From Kiritimatiellia bacterium (GTDB taxonomy: Bacteria; Verrucomicrobiota; Kiritimatiellia; RFP12; JAAYLN01), in the NCBI GenBank assembly GCA_017962605.1, contig JAGCUY010000014.1:1-33950 (forward strand): a DNA stretch of 33,950 nt, written 5' to 3'. Position numbers and translations under genes: made by a program. Positions 1-8,900 of the stretch are shown here, one piece after another. Each line of letters opens with the position of its first letter. The stretch's first letter is position 1. The notes beneath the pieces are model-generated. The model was not told the DNA's origin, did no database searches, and saw nothing but the letters and a program-made list of their open reading frames with translations.

Positions 1-258
1 CGCCGCCACGTTCTGCGCGGCGAGGGCGGCCGTGGTGCGGTCGCGCTCGACCCAGCGCACGTCGGATGCGCCGCGGCTCAGCGCCTCAAGGCCAACGGCC
101 CCGGTGCCCGCGTAGAGGTCGAGGAAGCGCGAGCCCGGCACCGCCTCCATCAGCATGGAGAAGAGCGCCTCGCGGACGCGGTCCTGCGTGGGACGCGTGT
201 CGCCGCCTTTGGGCGTCTTGATGATCCGCCCTCCAAATTGTCCGCCAGTGATGCGCAT
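1..258 (-). CDS. rsmD: 16S rRNA (guanine(966)-N(2))-methyltransferase RsmD, 5' part
   Basis: This gene starts at the ATG at 258 on the minus strand and leaves the window at position 1, so only its first 86 codons are visible. The protein opens MRITGGQFGGRII and continues with TRPTQDRVREALFSML, the standard N-terminus of RsmD. The SAM-binding motif I, DLYAGTGAVGLEALSRGA, follows at about residues 47-64. RsmD methylates G966 of 16S rRNA in the assembled small subunit. The NPPF/DPPY catalytic motif lies in the missing part. It is transcribed divergently from the symporter gene, with its own promoter at 281-309. The identification is firm and only the C-terminus is unseen. Confidence 0.93.
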   Translation of the reverse strand, partial: MRITGGQFGGRIIKTPKGGDTRPTQDRVREALFSMLMEAVPGSRFLDLYAGTGAVGLEALSRGASDVRWVERDRTTAALAAQNVAA

Positions 259-280
259 AGTCCAAAAACGATACCATACG

Positions 281-309
281 ATTCTACCAAAGCGCCCGCC
301 ATCCGGCAA
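281..309 (-). promoter_or_regulatory. sigma70-type promoter of rsmD
   Basis: On the minus strand TTGCCG (304-309) and TAGAAT (281-286) are separated by 17 bp, and TTTGG precedes the -10 as an extended element. The -10 lies 22 nt before the rsmD ATG. The spacing and hexamers are seen directly; promoter activity is inferred. Confidence 0.6.
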
Positions 310-318
310 ACGAACGGG

Positions 319-347
319 TTGAGCGGAACGGCTGGGTTTGGTAGAAT
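319..347 (+). promoter_or_regulatory. sigma70-type promoter of the symporter gene
   Basis: TTGAGC (319-324), a 17-bp spacer and TAGAAT (342-347) form a good sigma70 match with TTTGG before the -10. It sits back to back with the rsmD promoter, with only 9 bp between the two -35 boxes. Because the -10 covers an in-frame ATG at 346, that ATG and the earlier one at 238 cannot be the start, which supports 358. Confidence 0.6.
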
Positions 348-357
348 GGAACGCACT

Positions 358-2781
358 ATGACTTGGTATGATTGGCTGATTCTGATAGTTCCCGTTTGCT
401 TCGTGATGTTGATGGGCCTCCACGCCAGGCGGTATGTGCGCGGCGTCTCCGACTTCCTCTCCGCCGGCCGCCTGGGCGGTCGCTACGTGCTGTGCGCCGG
501 CGAGGTGGCCAACGCCCTCTCGATCATCGCGCTTGTCACCTACATCGAGATACACTACAAGACCGGCTTCTCGGTCGCCTTCTGGTCGAGCATCCTGGCG
601 CCGCTGTCAATCCTGATGGGTCTCACGGGGTTCTGCTACTATCGCTTCCGGGAAACGCGCGCGATGAGCCTGGGCCAGTTCTTGGAGATGCGATACAGCC
701 GCTCCCTCCGAATCTTCGCGGCCTCCCTCCGCTCGCTGGCGGAGATGCTGGCCAACATGATAATGCCGGCCATCGCCGCGCGCTTCTTCATTCAGATGCT
801 CGACCTCCCGGCCGTCTTCCACGTCTTCGGGCTGCCAATCTCCACATACGTGGCGCTGATGATCCTCTTCCTCACGCTCGCCATTTCGCTCATCTGCTTC
901 GGCGGCACGTTGGCGCTGCTGATCACGGACACCATCCAGGGCATGATCCTCTATCCAATCATCGCCTGCTTCATCATCTTCCTCTTCTCCAAGTTCTCGC
1001 TTTCAAACGAGATCATGCCGGTCATGGCCGACCGCATCGCAGGCGAAAGCTTCATCAACCCATACGACATCTCGAAGCTGCGCGACTTCAACCTCTTCAC
1101 CGTGGTGATCGTGGCCGCCTACAACATGGTCGTAAACCGCGCCAACTGGATCGGCGCCGGCTACTCGACGGCCGCCAAGACCCCGCACGAGCAGAAGATG
1201 GCCAGCATACTCGGCGGCTGGCGCGGCGCGAGCATCACCGTGTTCTACATCCTCATCGCATGCGCCCTCATCACCTTCCTCAACCACGCCGACTTCGCCC
1301 AGGAGGCCGGGGAAGTGCGCCGCAACCTCGCCGAGCGCGTCGCTGACGACGTGCTCAAGTCCGACGCCGAGGCGCGCGAGGCCGTAAAGGCGGCCGTAGC
1401 TGCGCACCCGCCACAGGCCCACCGCATCGGCATCGACCCGCCCCTCTCCCAGACCAACAACCCCGACAACGACTTCCTCGACGTCATCCACGGCGCGCTT
1501 GTCGCCGACGCCCGTTCCCGCGCCGAAGTGCGTCTCGACGGCGAGGGCGTGGCCGGCGAGGCCCGCGACAAGGCCCTCATCGACGCCGAGGGCAAGGCCA
1601 ACGACACCTTCCAGCAGTGCCGCACCCTCTTCAACCAGCTCTCCCTCTCCGTTACGATGCGGAAGCTCCTCCCCCACGGCCTCTTCGGCCTCTTCGCGCT
1701 CCTCCTCTTCCTGGCGATGCTCTCGACCGACGACACCCGCATTTACAGCGCCGCCCTCACGATATCCCAGGACGTCGTACTGCCGCTCAGGAAAAAGCCC
1801 TTCACGCCGCGCGGCCACCTCTGGATGATCCGCATCGTCGCGATCAGCATCGGCGTATTCTTCCTCGCCGGCTCCATCCTGATGAAGCAGCTCGACTACG
1901 TCCAGATGTTCGTCACGCTCGCCTGCTCAATGTGGGTCAGCGGCGCAGGGCCCGTGATGCTCTTCGGCCTCTACTCTCGCTTCGGTACAACAGCCGGCGC
2001 CTGGACGGCCCTCCTCACCTCGACCACGCTCAGCATCGCCTACGTCTATGTCCAGCGCAGCTGGGCCGACGTGGTCTATCCCGCAATTGCCAAGGCGAAC
2101 CTCGTCGAGTCCTTCGACCGAGTCCTGCGCGCCCTCTCCGCGCCTTTTGAGCCTTACATCCACTGGGAGATGGACGCCGTCAAGTGCCCGGTGAACACCA
2201 TCGAGTACACCTTCTTCCTCTCGCTGCTGACCTTCTTCCTCTACATCGGGGTCTCGAAGCTCACCTGCCGCAAGCCCTTCAACCTCGAGCGCATGCTCCA
2301 CCGCGGCAAGTACGACCTCGGCGAAAAGCGCGAAATCTCCGTCAAGTGGACGTTCCGCACGGCCTTGTCGAAGATCATCGGCATCACGCCGGAGTATTCG
2401 CGCGGCGACCGCATCATCGCCTACGGCGTGTTCGCGCACAGCTTCATCTACTCCTTCGGCTTCTGCTTCCTCGGCACGGTCATCTGGAACAGCTTCCACC
2501 GTTGGCCGATTACCTGGTGGAGCCGCTACTTCATTGTCGTGAACTTCGTCGTGCCGTGCTTTGTGTCGGCGGTCAGCACCGTCTGGTTCGGCATCGGCGG
2601 CATCTTCGGTCTGCGCGAACTCTTCCGCGCCCTCAAGGCGCGCAAGGAGTTCAACGACCTCGACGACGGCCGCGTGGAAGGCTCCATGTCCCTCGCCGAC
2701 AAGCAGGCCCTTGAGGCCGTTGACAGGGAAGGGGCCGACGCACAGCCCGCCAAAACTGAAGGGCAGGGGAAGGCCAATTGA
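358..2781 (+). CDS. sodium:solute symporter family (SSS) transporter
   Basis: A polytopic inner-membrane protein of 807 residues that should couple solute uptake to Na+. The first membrane helix begins directly after MTWYDW, followed by the SSS-like stretch SDFLSAGRLGG and further helices with family motifs such as MSLGQFLEMRYSR. Between central helices there is a charged, soluble insertion of roughly 130 residues (about residues 310-440), and a long hydrophilic C-terminal tail follows the last helices. Both make it larger than the usual 500-600 residue members; long forms are familiar in PVC bacteria. The start at 358 is chosen because the promoter -10 covers the earlier ATGs. Its stop overlaps the next gene by 4 nt. 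The substrate cannot be told from sequence. Confidence 0.85.
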   Translation: MTWYDWLILIVPVCFVMLMGLHARRYVRGVSDFLSAGRLGGRYVLCAGEVANALSIIALVTYIEIHYKTGFSVAFWSSILAPLSILMGLTGFCYYRFRETRAMSLGQFLEMRYSRSLRIFAASLRSLAEMLANMIMPAIAARFFIQMLDLPAVFHVFGLPISTYVALMILFLTLAISLICFGGTLALLITDTIQGMILYPIIACFIIFLFSKFSLSNEIMPVMADRIAGESFINPYDISKLRDFNLFTVVIVAAYNMVVNRANWIGAGYSTAAKTPHEQKMASILGGWRGASITVFYILIACALITFLNHADFAQEAGEVRRNLAERVADDVLKSDAEAREAVKAAVAAHPPQAHRIGIDPPLSQTNNPDNDFLDVIHGALVADARSRAEVRLDGEGVAGEARDKALIDAEGKANDTFQQCRTLFNQLSLSVTMRKLLPHGLFGLFALLLFLAMLSTDDTRIYSAALTISQDVVLPLRKKPFTPRGHLWMIRIVAISIGVFFLAGSILMKQLDYVQMFVTLACSMWVSGAGPVMLFGLYSRFGTTAGAWTALLTSTTLSIAYVYVQRSWADVVYPAIAKANLVESFDRVLRALSAPFEPYIHWEMDAVKCPVNTIEYTFFLSLLTFFLYIGVSKLTCRKPFNLERMLHRGKYDLGEKREISVKWTFRTALSKIIGITPEYSRGDRIIAYGVFAHSFIYSFGFCFLGTVIWNSFHRWPITWWSRYFIVVNFVVPCFVSAVSTVWFGIGGIFGLRELFRALKARKEFNDLDDGRVEGSMSLADKQALEAVDREGADAQPAKTEGQGKAN

Positions 2782-3812
2782 GTTCGCGCCTCTCATATCT
2801 GCTGCGCCGCCTGCTGCTCGCCATCCCGACGTTCCTCGGCATCACGCTCGTCTGCTTCGCGTTGACGCGCATCCTGCCTGGCGGCCCCGTTGAGATGCGC
2901 CTGGCGCGTCTGCGCGGCATCGGCGGCGCGGAGGGCGCATCGGGCCGCGTCGCCTCCGTCACCGCCGAGCAGCGAGACGAACTCAACCGCCAGTTCGGCT
3001 TCGACCGCCCATTCGCCGTGCAGTATGGGCGCTGGCTCTTCCACGACGCCATGGGCCTCCGCATGCCCTCATACGACTACCCCGAGCGCACCGCCGGAGA
3101 ACTGATCGCCTCGCGCTTCCCGGTGTCGATCTGGTTTGGCATAACGGGCTTCGTCCTCGCCTACCTCGTCTGCATTCCTCTCGGCATGGCCAAGGCGATG
3201 CGCCACGGAACGCGCTTCGACGTAGCCTCCTCGTTCGTTGTATTCGCCGGCTACGCCCTCCCCACCTTCGCGCTGGGGATGCTGCTGAAGCTCCTCTTCT
3301 GCGGCACGGTCGAGGGCTTCCCGGCAGTCCTGCCGCTTGGCGGAATCGAGTCGGCATCGGTTGCCGGGGGCGCGGGCGCGGTCTTCCTCGACCGTCTCCG
3401 CCACATGATCCTGCCTGTGGCCTGCTATGTGGCCGGCTCCTTCGCTATGCTCACCCTGATGATGAAGAACTCCCTCCTGGAGCAGATTTCGTCCGACTAC
3501 GTCAGGACGGCCATCGCCAAGGGCGCCACGCCTTCGCGCGCATTATGGGGCCACGCCTTCCGCAATTCGCTGATTCCAATCGCCACCGGCTTCGGCTCGA
3601 TCTTCTCGCTGCTCTTCGCCGGTTCGGTGATCATCGAGCGCATCTTCGAGATACCAGGCATGGGGCGCCTATCGCTCGACGCGCTCGCCGGACGCGACTA
3701 CGCCGTGTTCATGGCCATCCTGGCACTGACCTCGGTGCTGCAGCTGCTAGGCAACCTGCTTTCGGATTGCTGCTACATGCTGATCGACCCGCGCATCCAC
3801 TTCGGTAAGTAG
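2778..3812 (+). CDS. ABC transporter permease, YejB/DppB-like
   Basis: A 344-residue inner-membrane permease of the peptide/microcin C importer type. The N-terminus SSRLSYLLRRLLLAIPT, the LPGGPVE motif near residue 35 and the conserved C-terminal EAA-type loop (DYVRTAIAKGATPSRALWGH) are characteristic of YejB/DppB proteins; LPGGPVE favours YejB. It starts with TTG whose last bases share the TGA stop of the symporter (TTGA overlap), with a purine-rich SD (GGGGAAGG) just upstream, so translation is probably coupled. No second permease, ATPase or binding protein follows; the next feature is a repeat array and a convergent gene. Either the partners are encoded elsewhere or this is a remnant. Confidence 0.85.
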   Translation: MSSRLSYLLRRLLLAIPTFLGITLVCFALTRILPGGPVEMRLARLRGIGGAEGASGRVASVTAEQRDELNRQFGFDRPFAVQYGRWLFHDAMGLRMPSYDYPERTAGELIASRFPVSIWFGITGFVLAYLVCIPLGMAKAMRHGTRFDVASSFVVFAGYALPTFALGMLLKLLFCGTVEGFPAVLPLGGIESASVAGGAGAVFLDRLRHMILPVACYVAGSFAMLTLMMKNSLLEQISSDYVRTAIAKGATPSRALWGHAFRNSLIPIATGFGSIFSLLFAGSVIIERIFEIPGMGRLSLDALAGRDYAVFMAILALTSVLQLLGNLLSDCCYMLIDPRIHFGK

Positions 3813-3814
3813 GC

Positions 3815-3979
3815 GCGGGGTATTGGGATCACACAGAGGCACAGAGACACAGAGGGTGGGATTACACTGAAGTGCGGGGTATTGGGGTCACACAGAGGCA
3901 CAGAGACACAGAGGGTGGGATTACACTGAAGTGCCGGGTATTGGGATCACACAGAGGCACAGAGACACAGAGGGTGGGG
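3815..3979. repeat. 59-bp tandem repeat, about 2.8 copies
   Basis: Units start at 3815, 3874 and 3933 and differ at only a few bases. Each contains the CACAGAG-rich word TCACACAGAGGCACAGAGAC. The array fills the whole gap between the convergent permease and glycoside hydrolase genes. The same word family occurs in one arm of the palindromic element at 25916-26003. A small open frame across it (3872-4303) is an artefact of the repeat. Confidence 0.9.
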
Positions 3980-3982
3980 TGG

Positions 3983-5971
3983 TTATTGCGGGTAGGCGTC
4001 GAGGAAGGCGCGCCAGCTATCTGCGCCGCCGGTGCCGACGCCTGCGAGATACCATGCGCCCCCCTGCGGATTCCAGGACTCGCCCGGGGCGAGTGTGAAG
4101 CCGCCGGGAGGGGCGAAGGATGCGTCAGGGTGCGTGACCTTGTCGGGCGTGACCCAGTAGTGGAAGTTGGTGACGAGGGGCGAGGTGGTGGCCGCGCCGC
4201 ACCAGACGCCGTCTGCGCTGCGCATCCAGATGTCGGCGTCGGGCTGCTTCCAAACGTCTATCGCAGTGCGGAAGCCGCCGGTGAGTTTCTCGACCGCCCA
4301 TGAGGGATACTGGCGGAGCCACGCCGAGCATCCTTCAAGCGGAACCGCGCCGATGTTCTCGACGGAGACGACGGAGACTAGGAAGGTGGCGAAAGCGGGA
4401 AGGCGCGCCGGGTTCCCGTGCGTCGGGATTATCTCGCAGGTGATGCGCCAGGCCTTTTCCCCGGAGCGCCCCTCGCCGGCGACGCGGAGCGCACCGCGCT
4501 CCGCATCCCATTCGGCGGAGACGACGCGCTCAACATCCTGCCACTTGCCGTGGTAGAGCATTGCCGTGAAGGGGCCGTATTCGACGCCGCCGAATTTCAC
4601 GGATGATGCGAGGCCACTGCCGCCAATGCGACCGGAGAGCGTGAGGCCGGAGGCGGTGCTCAGGGTATAGGCGCCTTCGGCGCTCTTGGCAAAGGACGGT
4701 GGCTCTGCCTCCGAACCCCCGGAGGCGCCAAGCCGCGCAAGCGCCTCTTCGACGGTGCGGGGCGGTTTGGCGGATGGCGGCGCCTCGCGGATGGGCGGAA
4801 GCGGGGCGCGGTGGAGCGCCGCGATGTCCTTGTGGAGGCGCGAGAACATCTCGACGAGTCCGGCGTAGGGTTCGCCCTTCTCGTTCACGAGGCCGTAGTT
4901 GGAGTCCTCGGGGAAGTTGTAGCTGATGCCGAGCGCGGGCTCGTCAACCCACATGAAGTAGTCGTAGCCGACCATGAAGGGGAGCGAGAGGAGCGTGCGG
5001 GCCATGAGCTCGGTGGCCTGGACGCGCTGCGCCTGGGTGCGGAAGCGCTGTCCGGCGCCGTTGGAGCAGGGCAGACCGGCGTCGATTGCCGGGAAGCTCC
5101 ACTCGGTGATGAGCAGCGGGCGGCCGCACCAGGCGTGGCGCTCGGCGACGGCGTCGGCGAATAGCTGTGTGGAATTGCGGCCCATGAAGACGGCGTTGCG
5201 GTCGAGGTCGGCCCAGGGGTATTTGTTGAAGGTAAGCACGTCGCAGACCTTTCCGGCCGCCTCCCATGCGAAGCGCTTGGCGCCCATCCCGGCGAAGCGG
5301 CAGCCAAGGACGAGGTGGTTCGGGTCGTGGCGGCGGATGGCGGCGGCGATGGTGCTGAAGTAGAGTTCGGCCTCCTCGCTGGTGCGGTCACGCCAGGATA
5401 GTTCGTTGTCGAAGAAGTAGCCGAAGAGGTCCGGGTTGTCCTTCTGCGCGGCGCAGATTTCAGCGGCGCGTTTGTCGCAGAAGGCAGGCCACTCTGGATG
5501 GCGGACGTTCGGGAAGGCGGTGCCGGGGCGGCCCTCGAAGTGCGAAAGCTCGTAGTCAGGACCGAGTTTGCAGAAGCGTTGCCCCATTTCCAACTGGACG
5601 GTGTGTGCGAGGCCCCGGTTCTCCAATTCGCGGGAGCATCCGGCGCCGAGGGCGTTGAAGCCCCATTCCTTCAGCCGCGAGAGGGTCTCCTCGACCCAGG
5701 CGGCGCGGTCGCCGCCGAAGCGCTTTGCGTTCTCGTCGCGGTAGGGGAGGGTTTTAAGGGCCTCGCAGTAGTGGCCGTTCCAGTTGGCGTGATCGACGCC
5801 CCGGAGGAAGGTGGCCTCACCGGCGGGGGAGACGGCCCACCAGCGGCCGTCGGTGTCCTGGGAAAGGCTCCAGAAGCCAGTTGCGGCGGATATGGCGGAG
5901 ATCCCGCCAGCAATGGCACTTGAAAGAGCAACGACTGCAAGGAGGCAGATTATCGACAGACTCGTTTTCAT
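3983..5971 (-). CDS. secreted glycoside hydrolase, clan GH-A-type barrel plus C-terminal beta domain
   Basis: A 662-residue exported enzyme. A signal peptide (about residues 1-30) is followed by WSLSQDTDGRWWAVSPAGEATFLRGVDH, typical of agarase/GH50-like and related (beta/alpha)8 barrels. Candidate acid/base Glu190 lies in FFDNELSW and candidate nucleophile Glu290 in LLITEWSF; a spacing near 100 residues fits clan GH-A retaining enzymes. Residues from about 410 onward are beta-rich and may bind carbohydrate. It starts 6 nt after the stop of the sigma/LamG reading frame, with a weak AGGA SD, so the two are probably co-transcribed. The exact family (GH50, GH42-like or an unclassified group) and substrate are unresolved. 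Confidence 0.75.
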   Translation of the reverse strand: MKTSLSIICLLAVVALSSAIAGGISAISAATGFWSLSQDTDGRWWAVSPAGEATFLRGVDHANWNGHYCEALKTLPYRDENAKRFGGDRAAWVEETLSRLKEWGFNALGAGCSRELENRGLAHTVQLEMGQRFCKLGPDYELSHFEGRPGTAFPNVRHPEWPAFCDKRAAEICAAQKDNPDLFGYFFDNELSWRDRTSEEAELYFSTIAAAIRRHDPNHLVLGCRFAGMGAKRFAWEAAGKVCDVLTFNKYPWADLDRNAVFMGRNSTQLFADAVAERHAWCGRPLLITEWSFPAIDAGLPCSNGAGQRFRTQAQRVQATELMARTLLSLPFMVGYDYFMWVDEPALGISYNFPEDSNYGLVNEKGEPYAGLVEMFSRLHKDIAALHRAPLPPIREAPPSAKPPRTVEEALARLGASGGSEAEPPSFAKSAEGAYTLSTASGLTLSGRIGGSGLASSVKFGGVEYGPFTAMLYHGKWQDVERVVSAEWDAERGALRVAGEGRSGEKAWRITCEIIPTHGNPARLPAFATFLVSVVSVENIGAVPLEGCSAWLRQYPSWAVEKLTGGFRTAIDVWKQPDADIWMRSADGVWCGAATTSPLVTNFHYWVTPDKVTHPDASFAPPGGFTLAPGESWNPQGGAWYLAGVGTGGADSWRAFLDAYPQ

Positions 5972-5977
5972 GCAGTC

Positions 5978-8900
5978 CTATTTTACCATAATGACGAAGG
6001 CCCTCACAGGTGAGAGGTAGGCCGCGCCAGACTCATAGCGCACATTCCACTTGTTCCCGAGGAAGTCGTCCGCCAACCTGAAATGCCCATCATAGCCTTT
6101 CGGCGCGTCGAGAATCTTGTATGTGTCGCGGTCGGCATCACTGTTAAGCGCCGCAGGGTTCATCACCTTCACCCGAAGGCCGGAGATGTCCTGGTTCGCC
6201 TCCTTGAGTACGAGGAGGCTGTTTGTCGTGGCACCGACTGTCACCTCGTAGTCGCCGGAAAGGTTGCAGGGCGTCATGAACGTGATTATGCCGTCTGCAG
6301 CAGGCGCAATGGCGCCTGTAACGGACGAGGCCGTCATGTCATCAAGTTCCCCGCTTCCTTCAATGCGTCCGATGGCCTGAACCGTGTCACGTCGCGGACT
6401 TTCTGAATCGTTAGTGTTTGCGATGAAGCGAGTTCCAGTGCCGCCGCTGAAACGCAGGGTCGTGCCGTCGGGGATGGCATGGTCTACGCGCGCCTGGATG
6501 CGTCCACTTTCAAGGACGGTCGGTCCGTTGTAGGCGTTGGTGGAGACAAGGACGAGGATGCCCGAGCCTTTCTTGAAGAGTCCGCCGTCCATCGCCGCTC
6601 CGCTGGTGAGCGTCTTGCCCCACCAGAGGTTCACGCCGTTGGAGAGGTCGAAGCCAGCGCCCTTCTCGCCGACGGTGAACGAGACATTCGCCCAACTCGC
6701 GGACGCGCCGGCGTAGAACGCCCTGGTCTCCCGGAGCGCCTGCAGGCAACCACCGTTGAATGCGAACAGCCCGGCCGAAGCGTTGTCCATCCTCAGCTGG
6801 TACACGGCGATACGCCCGCCCTCGTCGAGATGGACTTCCGACTGGTCTGCGCCAGACTGGCTGACGCGCAGCTGCTCCACGGCGAGGCTGCCGCCTTTCG
6901 TGACGGTCAGCTTGCCTGGCGTCGTCAGCCCGTTGATCCACTGGATGCCCTCAGGCATGGTGACCTTGCCACCGTTTGTGACGATGACCTGTCCGTATGC
7001 GCCGACATCGACGTAGCGGTCCCCGGTCATCTTCGGCGAGTAGAGTTCACCGCCTTCAATGAGGAGGTATCCCCTGTCGGTCGAGAATGCGGAGCCGTTG
7101 CCCTTCACGTAGGTGATAGCGCTTTCCCCGGTGCTTGTGGCGGGGCCGGTGACGGCTGTCACGCCGCTTGCGAGCTTGAGGCGACGGGTATCGACGAAAA
7201 GCCGGCCAAAGGCGTTCGTGCGGTTCGCTCCGGGGTCGAAAGTTATCAGCCCGCCCCAGTTGCTCCGAATCTTGACGTATGTGTCAAGGCTCCAGTCCGA
7301 TCCTTCGTCAGGCTCCGCAACAATAATGGGCTTGTAGGTGAACGGGCTGTTGGAGCCAGTCCACAGGGCGGCGCCCGACTTGATTTTGACGGTGCGGTTG
7401 GAGTGGATGGAAATCGTGCCGTTTCCGTAAACCAAGGGATTGCCGCTGTTGATTACGATGTTCTCCGTCGGCGCGGCGGGGACGGGTCCGAACGAACCGT
7501 CACCCTTCGCCATGAGGAACACCGTGCCATCCACCACCGTGCTCGTCTGTAGGTTGTTTACGCTGTCAAGATACGCACTGCGCCAGTCGACGCCCGTCGC
7601 GTATAAGTGCAGCGAACCGTCGGCGCGGCCGCTGGCAAGTGGAACGTTGAAGTGCTGGTCCTTCGCGCCGCCTGGGGTGATAGTGCCTGCGACGCGCAGG
7701 GGGCCGGAGCCATTGAAGGTGTAGGCGACATTGTTGATTGTGAGGTCGTTCACCAGGCGTTCGGAACCGACGGTCACAGTAGTCTGCGAAGAGGAGCCGA
7801 ACACGGCGTTGTTGCCGTCGGCCCACGCCTCGCCGGAGTTCCAGTTGGCCGACGTCCCGTCCCAGTTCGCATTCGCAGGCGACGCCATCCAGGTGTAGTC
7901 CTGCGCGACGATTTCGGCCGGCGCCCACTGCCAGGTCAGGCGGACGAGCGCCGACGTGTCCGTCAGCGTGCAGGATGTTTCGCCGTCGTGCAACACAGGC
8001 TCCCCCCATCCTGAGCCGTTCCATGTTTCAAGCGTGTAGCCCGTGCAGTCGTAGATGGTGCCGTCCTTTGTCGCCGTCACGGGGGCGGAGAACTCGTGAC
8101 CCTCTGCGTCAATCATGTACATTCCGGATGGCTCGCTGCCTTCCAGACCCTCGACGGCCGTCGCGACGACGACATTCGTCGTGAACCCCGCGCCAAAGAA
8201 CCGCGCGGCATCGAGCGAGTAGTTCCGGGCGATTTCCTGCGGCGTCAGCTGCCGGTCGTAGAGACGGATGGCATAGACCTCGCCTTCCCAGCCCTGCGTG
8301 GTATTCTGGCTCGTGTTTGTCTTGCTTCTGGAGCCGAGCCGCACCATGGTGCTGTTGCCGTCAACGCTCCATGTATTGGCGTTTTTTGCCCCCGCATTGT
8401 TCTCTTCTCCATCGCGGTATATGTCAACGACGGCGTTGGAGTCATTGTAGAGCGCGACGAGCGACGTAGGCTCGCAATCGGACACAACCGTGTGCTGCGT
8501 TGCCTTCGCGCCGTCAAAATAGACTTTGGCGTTCTGCCAGGGCGCAGCCGTGTCGGTGTAGTCGAAGGCGACATATCTCGACCATTCGCCGCCGCACCAC
8601 AGGAGGCGGCCCTTGCTTGTCGCCTTCTTATAGACGATTTCGATGGTCTTGTAGTTTGTGTTGCCGCTTTTCCCATACGCCGGGCAAACCCCGTTGGCGA
8701 GGCTGTTCAGATAGAAGGCGTTGCCGTTTTTCCACCCGGCGCCGGAATTGGCGTCGATCGTCATGTCGTTATCGCCGGCGAGGTCTTTCCACGTCGTGGC
8801 GGAAGAATCATGCGTCCCCGTTCCGACATTGTCGATCGCATCCCACCGGGCTATGAGGCCTGACATGGCGTAGGTGTCTGCGACTGGCCTTATGCCAGCG

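Noticed and set aside
238..357. Longer N-terminus for the symporter (ATG at 238 or 346)
   Set aside because: The promoter -10 covers 342-347, and the added residues (SDAHSPKTIPYDSTKA) look like translated intergenic DNA.
3815..3979. Possible CRISPR array
   Set aside because: The units are contiguous 59-bp tandem copies with no unique spacers and no cas genes nearby.
3872..4303. 143-codon plus-strand open frame starting in the repeat
   Set aside because: It reads CACAGAG repeat words as codons and then runs antisense to the glycoside hydrolase.
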